Source: Xanthoparmelia taractica
Taxonomy: Eukaryota; Ascomycota; Lecanoromycetes; Lecanorales; Parmeliaceae
Length of the DNA: 33,971 nt
Reading direction: 5' to 3'
Assembly (NCBI GenBank): GCA_033085395.1
Contig: JANQBS010000360.1
Coordinates: 1 to 33,971, forward strand
In this document: in pieces, positions 1 to 9,377 of the stretch
Layout of the letters: each line of letters begins with the position of its first letter
How positions within the stretch are numbered: the stretch's first letter is position 1
Made by a program: the position numbers and the translations under genes
Notes under the pieces: generated by a model
Told to the model about the DNA's origin: nothing
The model's input: the letters and a program-made list of their open reading frames with translations, nothing else
Database searches by the model: none

Positions 1-1501
1 CAACCGTGTATATAGCTTCAATTTGAACTGGTTCAGGTCTGCTGGACCGACGGTTTGAACCATCGGGAGCATTGGTCTGGTTCGTGAAATATTTTCGGTC
101 AGAGGGTGGAAGTTTCTCCCATGCTTTGATCATTAGTCGAATATTGAACGGCAGTGAAATGTGGACAAACCCAGGAAATCGTCCCCAGTATTGGCGAGGA
201 TGCCAGTCTGGTCTCTATTGTAGTCAGCTGCTGCCTGGGCAGCAAACGCTGGGATAGCTAGAGACGATCCAGTAATAGCATTGACCCTATAGGAAGGCCC
301 AAAAAGTATATGATCCTTAATCATATTAGATCCTGAATGGTCACACGTGCTATATGCCCAAACTCTACTCACCCACATGTTTTGACCTACTCCTGGTCGG
401 TCGGCAACAACAGGAATGTTGTATTGTGACAAGGTTGCTCGAGGACCGATACCAGAGACCATGAGAAGCTGAGGCGATTGAAAGGTTCCAGCGGATACGA
501 TTACTTCCTTTCTTGCGGAAAGATTGTACACTTTACCCTGCGTGTCGACTTGCACACCAGTTGCAACTTTGTTTGAATTAAAGATGATTTTCTTCACCAA
601 CGTTTGGGTGTAGACGGTCAGATTCGGGTTCGCCAGTGCAGGCTGTAGAAAAGCTGTCTCCGAGGATTCGCGCGTCTGCAGGGTAGGCTCAACAGTACTG
701 AGCACATAAGACGAGCCTATGAGTTGACCACTGGTGAATCCTTTTATGGGATTAATACCGATTTCCTTGAGCCCATTCTGCGCCCAAGACGAGAAGGCTT
801 GGGCGTAGTTGGTGAATGTGACAGACAAAGGTCCATTGCCTTGGCCAAGGGTCGCTGTATCGTAATCTGGAGTCGCATTGGCAGCTCGTTTACTTGTATC
901 TGGCGGCGTAAAGTTCAAGCTCTTTTCGAAGTAGGGTAGAAAATTGTTCCAGGCATAATCCTGGTCGCCGACTTGGTTGGCCCATTGCTCATACGCACCT
1001 ACAGTGCTGCGATGGTAGGCCATGTAATTTCTTGACGAGCTCCCGCCCAGAGTCTTACCACGCGCATAATGTGACGATACATTCAAGGCACCCTGGCTAA
1101 AATCAGCTCCTGTTGGAAGATGTTGTGGTACGTGGACTTACTGCCTGGGGCGTTGTTTGAAAGCCCCAATCAACCAAGGGATTGTAATCTGTCTTGTCTT
1201 TACCGACAAAATAGACGTCATCCTGAGGAATCTGACTGAGGTTACTGTTACCGATTCCGTAAAATCCTCCAGCCTCTATGACAGCAACCGTGGCAAACTC
1301 TGCGAGTCTTGCTGCAACGGTGAGCCCTGCGTTTCCCCCTCCGACAACAAGGTAATCATAGGTACTGTTTGCTCCAGTAACACCAAAAGATGATCCAAGG
1401 AGACGCCCCTGATAGAGCTCGGTAACGGGAAAAGGAACACAATGAACAAATACTGAAATGGCAAGAAAGAGGACGCCGGCAATTTGGAAAGTTGGGGACA
1501 T
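1..1501 (-). CDS. GMC-family FAD oxidoreductase, 3' end beyond the window
   Basis: Flavoprotein alcohol/aryl-alcohol/sugar oxidase or dehydrogenase family, probably secreted. The ATG at 1501 opens a hydrophobic signal-like segment (residues 1-22), then the FAD dinucleotide motif YDYLVVGGGNAGL. Three introns restore one frame: 1093-1141 (GTAAGT..CAG), 316-372 (GTGAGT..AAG, in-frame) and 124-170 (GTTTGT..AAG, branch CTAAT). Joined exons are 1501-1142, 1092-373, 315-171 and 123-1, about 449 codons. Both GMC signatures are visible: ARGKTLGGSSSRNYM and SAGTFQSPQLLMVSGIG. Family members are usually about 600 residues, so the C-terminal third with the catalytic histidine lies outside. No lesion is seen inside, so it may be functional. 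The substrate cannot be told; GMC enzymes occur both in lignocellulose attack and in polyketide clusters. Confidence 0.88.
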
Positions 1502-1636
1502 ATTCGGCGGTGCTCAGGGCTCGAAAGAATGGCAGAAATAGGGCTCAAAGAGCAAATGAACTGTAGAAGAGCAGAAGACCGGCGGTAGAGACGATGGGAG
1601 AAATCAGTGCAGTACATCAAATCAGGCTGTGAGTCC

Positions 1637-1978
1637 TCAATTATATTCCGAGGGTTTGACGAACCGAATATGTCTTGTCAGCATGCGCGTCCTGTTTCTA
1701 ACTCCATTGAACGACCGTGCTGAGCTCAGATCCAGCTTCTTAATGTCATAAGATAGCCACGGGTTGAAGCCTACCGTCATGTACCAGGCCAGTACACCCT
1801 CTTTGATGGCTGATAAAAGCACCATACCTAGATATGCACCCGCATGTGCCCCAGCACTGAAAAACCCCGATGCTATATAGCTAGCTTTATCCAGGCGTGG
1901 GTGGGTGGGTGAGACGAAAGAAGTGGCAAAGTAGGGCAGGGCGTGGCCTTCCACGCTTCCTGGAGGCTGGCTAGCCAT
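1637..1978 (-). CDS. hypothetical 113-residue ORF, doubtful
   Basis: Open frame with ATG at 1978 and stop at 1637, directly upstream of the GMC gene on the same strand. The middle (about residues 36-68) is hydrophobic and could form one membrane segment (SAGAHAGAYLGMVLLSAIKE). I recognise no family. It may be a chance frame or the remnant of a membrane protein; nothing in the flanks decides this. Confidence 0.2.
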   Translation of the reverse strand: MASQPPGSVEGHALPYFATSFVSPTHPRLDKASYIASGFFSAGAHAGAYLGMVLLSAIKEGVLAWYMTVGFNPWLSYDIKKLDLSSARSFNGVRNRTRMLTRHIRFVKPSEYN

Positions 1979-3343
1979 CCTCGTGGAGATCGTGGTCTCA
2001 GCGAAGACACTTCAGTGCCACCTGAAGCCTCGGTCGATGAAACGGTTGAGCCATAATGAGATTTACGTAAGTAGTGAGATTGTAGTGGGAAAGTGGAGAA
2101 ATAGAATGTATGCTATGCAGACGATCGAATCCCCAAGTTAGTCATAGAAGCTCAAAGAACGTGGAAGATGGAAGATGGAAGATGAAGCTGGCGTCAAGGC
2201 TATACCTTTTCTTCTTTCCGGGCACTCTTGGCTCTATACTCTCGATACAGCATGAGCTGTGACACCCAATATCTCAGAGGACTGAATATCTCTGCAGCCT
2301 CAGAGTACCTAAATAATTACGTAATGGTGCATGTTTCGACGCCTGATTGAGGCTCTGCTGGCGGGGGAACTGAACCCAAGGTACTCTGCTACCTGGACGC
2401 CAGACCCGAGTAAGACCCAAGGAGCCAGTCTTACCGATCAATGAATACTCCCGTCCGCTTCTTCGATACCTACCTACCTTACCGGATATGGCCGCAAGGC
2501 CGACTGGGAAGCAACCACAGCCGATAGGGCTAGTGGGGAGGTGGGCGAAAACACGACTGTCCAGACAGTTAGATACGTACTTGGTCAAATCAAGTAAATA
2601 ATACAAGCCAACGCTCAATACAAAATTTGGTGAAGTTCTTCACCCTAACGTCTGGATTATTCTTTCACCTGCGTGGATCACAAGGTTAAGAATTACTCCT
2701 TTTAGTTGGCGTCGAGATCACGGACACCTAGGTATCAGAGAACTACATTCTCATTCCTCAATACTTTCAGAAGATCGATTTTCTTCTTATTTCTTGATAA
2801 CCTCAAAGTACGTCATGCGCTTTAAGATGGTCCAGGTTCCAGATCAATTTAAAGTATAGATATTGGATATACGAAGAAAATACAATATTAGGATTTACTC
2901 GGCTTTTAAATAGCCTATGCAATGCGTGAAGTAGGCTGTTCAAAAGCCGATCGAAGACGAAATGACAACTCCTAGTGGCCACTAACAATTGCCGTTTTGA
3001 TGTAGGATTGCGGTGCGCCAGTTTGATTACCACATCTTGCATAATCGGATCCATCCGGCCGTCCTCGTTTCCATCGTACACACAAGCACTCCAAGCAAAT
3101 CCGTAGCTACCACGGGATAGAGCTCTGCAGACATACATCCGGAGATATCCTTATCTAAAAAGCCCAGCTACATGGAGGCCCGACCCATAGCCATGCCTTA
3201 TTCTGCCCAGTCCCATTTTAACGTGATGCAAGTATTACCTCAGTATGAACAGAACCTCAACTTCACTCATTATTCCATGACTTGTTGAGAAACTTGCTGT
3301 CGTTAGTCGAACGTAGATACTTGCCTCGGACAAGAGGGCTCTA
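1979..3343. other. intergenic stretch without recognisable genes
   Basis: No convincing coding frame on either strand. It holds three tandem copies of a 7-mer (TGGAAGA) at 2162-2182 and a hairpin-prone segment at 2358-2403 (arms CTGGCG/CGCCAG around GGTA/TACC). Minus-strand open frames at 2274-2618 and 2803-3138 show no family resemblance and I do not call them genes. Confidence 0.5.
2162..2184. repeat. 7-bp tandem repeat, three units
   Basis: Three consecutive exact copies of TGGAAGA followed by a partial TG. A simple-sequence repeat with no evident function. Confidence 0.7.
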
Positions 3344-3780
3344 ATGAGCTCCGGCACTCGGACACGGCGGCGGTGGACGGACAAAGAAGATCAGGTTCTG
3401 ATCCAGGAAGCGGAATCCCAGTGTATTTCACCAAAACAATCATCAGTGCGCCTGTACTGACCGTGGGTACAAGTGAGCCAGGGGAATCTCAAGGATTGGC
3501 ATCGTGTTGCGGCCAAATTGCTGGGAAGAACCAACAAAGATTGTCGAAAACAATGGAGCAAAATAGGAGGGAACGTAAAGAAAGGGGCCTGGAGTGGTGC
3601 TGAAAATGAAAAGTTGGTTAGTGCAGTCCGCGACTATGCTCAGAAGTAGGCCCAGTGGTGTTGTAAATGCCTCTCTGTGTAAACTGTGCTGACCTGTGCC
3701 GAAGCTGGACCCGAGTTGCTCTTGTTTTTCATACAACCAATGCAGACCATATTAGAATAGTGGAACTATGGGTTAGTGTG
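3344..3780 (+). pseudogene. Myb/SANT-type DNA-binding protein remnant
   Basis: From ATG 3344 the frame reads MSSGTRTRRRWTDKEDQVLI, a Myb repeat start with its first tryptophan, then meets a TGA near 3458. In a second frame the text resumes as GNLKDWHRVAAKLLGRTNKD, CRKQW and then GAWSGAENEKLVSAVRDYAQ, the usual end of one repeat and start of the next. A TAG then stands where the conserved tryptophan (TGG) is expected (3647-3649), and further on ADLCRSWTRV resembles the ADQCxKRW part of a third repeat in another frame. At least two frame changes and two stops make it dead. In life it would have been a nuclear Myb-like regulator. It lies about 130 bp left of the retrotransposon. Confidence 0.75.
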
Positions 3781-3905
3781 TCTCATAATCTAGCCGCTGT
3801 TCCAGGTGCATGCGTATATACTATGCGGGAAACACGTGTCCTTGAGAGTACTATGTGTATAAGTCTTATATTATTAGTTGGCTCTTTATTCGAATATTTT
3901 TCATT

Positions 3906-3910
3906 TAGAG
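3906..3910 (+). repeat. target-site duplication, left copy
   Basis: TAGAG immediately before the 5' LTR, repeated exactly at 9269-9273 after the 3' LTR. Five bp is the usual target duplication of LTR retrotransposons. Confidence 0.9.
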
Positions 3911-4073
3911 TGTTGGAATTCAGCCAATAGGAGGCCGTTTACGCCGCCAGCTAACTAAGCGTCTTAGCGTAGTCTTGGCGTTTCTTTATCCCCTAGCTAG
4001 ATAGTCCGTCTCTTCTATTTAATTAAGCAATCAATTTATACTTTATAAGATCACTTAATCCTTTAATTCAATA
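3911..4073 (+). repeat. 5' LTR of the copia element
   Basis: 163 bp, from TGTTGGAATTC to TTCAATA. By eye it differs from the 3' LTR at 11 positions. Ten are transitions, and at all ten this copy carries T or A where the 3' copy carries C or G. The other is a C/A transversion near position 38. The transitions lie in the last 90 or so bases. Confidence 0.95.
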
Positions 4074-4087
4074 GATTATGAGCTCGG
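4074..4087 (+). promoter_or_regulatory. primer-binding site, initiator tRNA-Met half-molecule type
   Basis: GATTATGAGCTCGG directly follows the 5' LTR. The initiator tRNA-Met anticodon arm reads GGGCTCATAACCC; its complement GGTTATGAGCCC matches this site except for one G-to-A and one C-to-T change, both of RIP type. Drosophila copia and yeast Ty5 are known to prime from the anticodon region of a cleaved initiator tRNA, so this assignment fits the superfamily. The host tRNA itself is not in the window. Confidence 0.65.
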
Positions 4088-4449
4088 AATTCTATATCTG
4101 TAGTCTTATTATTATTAATTAAGAAATAGATATTCAATTGATAACTAACTGCGTGTGGGGAATAGACACCTAAATATTCCTGAACACCTAGTCTTTTATA
4201 AGAGTTAAACGAGGATTCCCACAATATCTGGCCTTAATATAACTATAACACAGTCGTTTAATATATAGGCGAACGCGTTGATACAGATCTGAAACTTTCT
4301 TAAGCTCAAAGAATAGGAAAATTATTAACCATGGTTTAAGAAGATGAGAAGTATTCTCAAATACTACGATTTATAAGAGGTAGTTAATTAAGGAATTAAA
4401 GTCTTTTCTAAGGACCTACCTGATAATCCAGCATCTACGAATGCATAAG

Positions 4450-7400
4450 CGTTAGTCTATTAAGCAGTCGTTCAAATATGGAAGAATTAGAATAATTAAG
4501 CTTCGGAGCTTATCTACTTAATGTGTAATAAGAAACTAGTAGAAGTAATTGAGGATAATGATATGGCTGTAAATCGATGGATCAAGCTGCAGACGAACTA
4601 CTCGGACTCTAGCTTCGTTCTACGATTCACAAAATTGTAAGAATTATAAATTATATTCCTTTCTATAAGTGGGAACTTAATCGAGATTTATATCGCTAAT
4701 ATTTAAACGAAATCTAAGGATCTTAAGTAAATGGGAGCGTCAATCGAGAACTGGATCCTGGTGATCTTATTACTGAATAATTTGAACTTAAAATATAAGG
4801 ACTTCGTATACCGCTTAATTACTTAACTCGATAATATGCTCGATTTTGATAAAATAATTACGCTTCTTCACGAAGAAGATCGACTACTTAAACGAGATAT
4901 TAAGAAATAGACTATAGTCGCTTTTATGAAGAGATTTAAGGAATAAGAGAACAAGAACTCTAGATTTAATAATAACTCAGACCGTGGAGAGAGAACCTTC
5001 GGACGTGGCCGAGGAAATAACAATAGTAATATTAATAATCGAGCGTCGAAGAACCTTAATAGCAGCAACTATAAAGGGAATAATAACGCTTCGAAGTGCT
5101 TAAAGTGTATCTTATTAATTAATGGGAAGAAGAAGAGACATTAATTACTTGACTGTTAGACTTTATACTTAGAAAAGATGTCTAAAAGCCAAAAGAATAA
5201 GCCTAAGGCGAATATAATTAATAGCGAGAGACCTGACGATTTTATGAACAATAATAATAATACTTCTCATATTTCGGCCATAGCTTATTTAATTATATAC
5301 GAAGCAGATATTAAAGAAGACGATAAGTACTAAGGCCTGGAGATCGTTATTTTTATACTTAAATATGGTGAGGAAGCGATACTTAAAGAGCTAGTATATT
5401 ACGTTCTCGATTAGGATTTAATTTTAATTTCTTCTCAGCAGGAGAAAACGGAGATTAAGCCAATAATTTAATTTAATTTTAACGTGAATTTGACTAGCGA
5501 TGCTAGTTAGGAGATCTCTAGATCTCTATCTCTTTCTTTAAACTTCGAGGAAGAAATCTTTGAAAATCAAATTATTAATAAGACTTTAACTTAAATCCTA
5601 GTCTATGCGGCTAGAACTACTTCGTTCAATATAACACACGATTAAATAATCGATTCGGGCTATATTAATCACATGTACTTTGATAAGAACGAGTTCACTG
5701 GGTATTAGCCGTATCGAGCGGGGATCTTAATCGCTAATGAAATTATCGTATGAATATAAGGCCGCGGTATAGTTGAGATGAAATAACTAGTATCGAATGA
5801 AACTAGTAACGTAGTGAGCGTTAGTGACGTACTATATGTGCTAGCACTCATATATAGGTTATTTTTAATTAGTTAAGTAACTTAAAAAGAATTCGCGATC
5901 TCGTTTAAAGGGGACGATTATTATATTTTTCGGGATATCAAGCTTATTAAGAGTGCTTCTAAGATTAATAACACCTATATTCTCGAAGTTACTTAGTTAA
6001 CGACTAGAATTGTAACGCTTATTTAGTAAAATATAAGAGCTCTAATAACTAGCCTAATTAACGAGAAAGTAATAAAGCTTTGATATCGACGAATAGATTA
6101 TCTCAATAAAGCGGATCTTAAGTGACTTATCGATATGAGTAAAGAGATTACACTAACTTAGAAGCCTTATGTGAGGACTATTTATAAGGCCTGCATTAAG
6201 GTCAAATTATCTAGGAAAGTCTTAAAGAGAGTGCAATACGAAGTACTTAAGAAATTAGATAAAATCTATATGAATTTGAGTGGACCGTTTAATATATCGT
6301 TTATTAACGAAGCGAAATACTATATACTTCTCATTGATTAGGCGACTCTTCGTATTTAGTGCTTCACATATTAGCGAAAGAATAAGACGTTTAAGCTTTT
6401 TCGCCAGTGAATAACTAAGGTTAAGACCCAGTCTAACTATAAGATTAAGATCGTTCGTTTTGATAATAATATCGAGTTTATTAATAATAAATTTAAATAA
6501 TATTTCAAGGACTTCGAAATTATTTGTGAGTCTACTATGGTTTATATATTAGAGTAAAATAATCTTAGCGAGGTTTAGAATCGAATTGTTATAAACGGAG
6601 TTAGAGCGATGCTGTTTAACTTCAAGCTAACACGCTATCTATAATTAGAACTTCTATATATTAAGGTCTATTAAAAGAATAAAAGTCTCACATTACGTCT
6701 TAAAGACGTTATACCTTATAAGACTTGAATCGGCGAAAAATCGTTTCTTGATTATATGCGAATTATTAATTGCGTGACCTGAGTTTATATCTTAAAGGAG
6801 AATCGAAAGAAGCTCGATGAGCGTAGTAAGAGATGTTACTTAATTGACTATGAAGGAATTAATATCTTTCGAGTATGGAATCCAGCCACTCGTAGAGTCG
6901 AGCGAGCGTTCTATGTGAATTTTAATGAGTCACGAATAATAATCTCCGCCGTATTAGATATCGGCTATTGGATGGCCGAGGTTATCGGCGATAACGTCGT
7001 ATTAGACGTATTCGATGTAGGGGAGAATTAGACTGAGCATCTATATACGAATAATATTCACTTTAGTATCTCAAATATCGAGTATATTCGAAATATTTTA
7101 ATAAAAGAATTAAGCACGGGGAACACGGAAGATATGAAAGTGTTCGATAAAGGAGATATTTAAGAGGTACTTTCATCTGGCTTAGAAATATACTTAGATT
7201 TAAGTATCAATGGAACGTACACTTCGCGACCTAAGCGAGATATTAAGTCTTCTTAGAAGGCTTCTCTGAATGAGAAGTGAAGCGATATCAAGATGTGGGT
7301 CTAGAGGACCATTACTCACACCAAATGTAATAAGATTTTGGAAGCTAAACGCCTATACTGTAGGCTAGCTACCCTGAGTCATAAGAACTCAAATTATCAT

Positions 7401-9005
7401 AATTTCGAGTCGAATTTCGATCTCGCAGCTGCTGTTTAAAAGATAGCTGAAATAAGAAGTTATTAAGCGACTGAGAAAGTAGACGACTACAAATTCCTAA
7501 CTTATAAGTAAGTTATAAGTGACTTATACGCTAAATAGTGAAAGAAAGCGATAGATCGACAGATAAAGTTATTTGCTATTATAAGCACCTAAGAACTAGT
7601 TTCTAGGTTAAAGAATATATTAGTACTGACTGATAGATGAGTCTATAAGATTAAGAAAAAGTCAAATGAATCTATTCTCTATAAAGCCCGCTGAATAGTG
7701 CGGGGATTCGAGTAGATCTATGAAATCAACTACGATCAAACCTTCGCTTCAGTCGTCAAGTCCATGTTATTCAAAGTACTATTCGCAATAATAGCGCATT
7801 ACGATCTGGACTGTAAGTAGATAGACGTCATTACTGCGTTCCTAAACGCTCTATTGAAGGAGCTTATCTATGTTGAGTATTCAACGGGATATAAGGTGAG
7901 AAATATAATATGTCGACTGCTTAGAGCACTATATGATTTAAAGCAGTTATTTCGCGAATAATATCATATCCTTCGCGACTTCCTTATCTTAAAGGAATTT
8001 AAATGCATCGAATTAGATCACTCACTCTTCGTTAATAAGACTACGCGTCTTATAGTAAGTGTGTATATTAATAATATTCAAATATATGATCCCAAGGGAT
8101 CCAAACACATAGCGGAGTTGAAATAGAAACTTCGTAAGCGATTTGCGATAACCGATCTCGGCCTATACTTATATTATTTAGGTATAAAAATATAGAGAGA
8201 TCGAATTAGAAGAATCGTACGTATTATATAAATAACGTACTTAAAGAAGATCCTAGCTAGGTTCAATATGAGTAACTACGCAACTGCATTCATATCGATA
8301 ATATTAAATACTTAACTTCAGAAAGAACTAGTGAATAAAGCCAGTCCCGAGATTATTTAGGAATATTAGTCTATGATGGGATTTATTATATATTTCATGA
8401 TTCAAATTAGATCAGATATCTACTACGCAGTGACGATACTATCTCGATATAATCATAACTCGAATTCCAAGCACATCGCGGCGGTTAAGCGAGTGCTTCG
8501 CTATCTCAAAGAGACGCTAGACTATGAAATAATATACGAAATAGCCAATGATCTGGTGGGATACACAGACGCAGACTGGGCCTCCGATTAGGAGACCCGT
8601 CGATCCCTGAGAGTATACATCTTTCTACTATACGAAGGTTCTATTAGCTGAACCTCCAAGCGTCAGTAATTTATTGCTCTATCCTCATGCGAGGCCAAGT
8701 ATATGGCTCAGATATAGGCCGCTAAGGAAGCCATATGGCTTACACGCTTATTGTTAGAGTTAGATAACGGATTGGGTCTCCCTGGTAAGCTAGTTCTTAT
8801 CAAGGCTAATAACCAAGGGGTCATAGCACTCACGAAGGATCCTCGCTTCCACTCACGCATTAAGCATATAGATATCCAGTGGTATTTTATGCGTGATTAG
8901 GTTGAGATTGAAGTCGTTTAATTTAAATAGATAGCAATCAATCAGATAGCCGCTGACGACCTAATCAAGACCTTAAGCAACGAGAAATTCGTGGCCTTTA
9001 TACGT
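4450..9005 (+). pseudogene. copia gag-pol remnant (Gag, PR, IN, RT, RNase H)
   Basis: Landmarks from left to right: a zinc-knuckle-like CLKC..GKKKRH near 5094-5155; protease IIDSGYINHM (from IIDSGATNHM) near 5650-5680; integrase zinc-binding start YRRIDYLNKADLK near 6080-6120 and core text LSGPF..INEAKYYILLID near 6270-6345; RT text YKARWIVRGFEQ, YDQTFASVVKSMLFK, DVITAFLNALL and LLRALYDLKQ from about 7680 to 7950; RNase H GYTDADWASD at about 8560-8590 and IALSSCEAKYMA at about 8670-8710. The RT catalytic YVDD box is replaced by YINN at 8064-8075. Dozens of stop codons interrupt it. The 3' part (about 8370-8900) keeps the longest readable stretches. Confidence 0.9.
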
Positions 9006-9105
9006 TAAATAGAACTATAATAAACCGATTAAATAGTCCCAATAAGGATTATGTGAGAGTATTGAACTAATAGCGAAAATAGTCCTCATTTGAACTGTGT
9101 GAGAG

Positions 9106-9268
9106 TGTTGGAATTCAGCCAATAGGAGGCCGTTTACGCCGCAAGCTAACTAAGCGTCTTAGCGTAGTCTTGGCGTTTCTCCATCCCCTAGCTAGATAGT
9201 CCGTCTCTTCTATTCAATTAAGCAATCAATTCATGCTTTATGAGACCACTCAATCCTTCAATCCAATA
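9106..9268 (+). repeat. 3' LTR of the copia element
   Basis: 163 bp with the same ends as the 5' LTR, less mutated in its second half. Preceded by TGTGAGAG (9098-9105), which may be the mutated polypurine tract. A related TGTGAGAG also occurs about 50 bp upstream. Confidence 0.95.
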
Positions 9269-9273
9269 TAGAG
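9269..9273 (+). repeat. target-site duplication, right copy
   Basis: TAGAG directly after the 3' LTR, identical to 3906-3910. Confidence 0.9.
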
Positions 9274-9377
9274 TAATCGTATTTTTTTTTAAATAATCTT
9301 TATCTAAGTAATTTTAGATTATTAAATATTTATATGTTAGATTGGCGTATATTCTTTTTATCTTATTTATATCTACG
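9274..9377. other. AT-rich spacer between LTR and PKS remnant
   Basis: About 100 bp of very AT-rich DNA with a run of nine or more T. It replaces the PKS text that should precede the product-template fragment, so an older breakpoint or transposon remnant ends the PKS here. No motif is recognisable. Confidence 0.5.

Larger units (their letters stand above)
3911..9268 (+). mobile_element. complete Ty1/copia LTR retrotransposon, RIP-inactivated
   Basis: A 5358-bp element bounded by 163-bp LTRs and the duplicated target TAGAG. Domain order, read through many stops, is Gag zinc-knuckle, protease, integrase, reverse transcriptase, RNase H. Integrase before RT defines the copia superfamily. The LTR ends are TGTTGGA and TCCAATA; the latter is a CA-to-TA mutated form of the perfect inverse TCCAACA. 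The interior is AT-rich and almost all stops are TAA/TAG at places where CAA, CAG or TGG would fit, which is the RIP signature. No frame is intact, so it cannot move by itself. It sits between a Myb pseudogene and a polyketide synthase pseudogene. Confidence 0.95.

Noticed and set aside
343..350. Further CACGTG sites (near 346, 3833, 9498, 16563)
   Set aside because: They lie in an intron, pseudogenes or gaps and have no phosphate-gene context; treated as chance.
2274..2618. Minus-strand 114-codon frame
   Set aside because: Runs over the hairpin/tRNA-like segment and has no family resemblance.
4868..5068. Minus-strand leucine-rich frame inside the retrotransposon
   Set aside because: Antisense of the AT-rich Gag region; composition artefact of RIP-mutated DNA.
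8373..8591. A 72-codon plus-strand frame as a gene
   Set aside because: It is the end of the RT and start of the RNase H region of the dead copia element.
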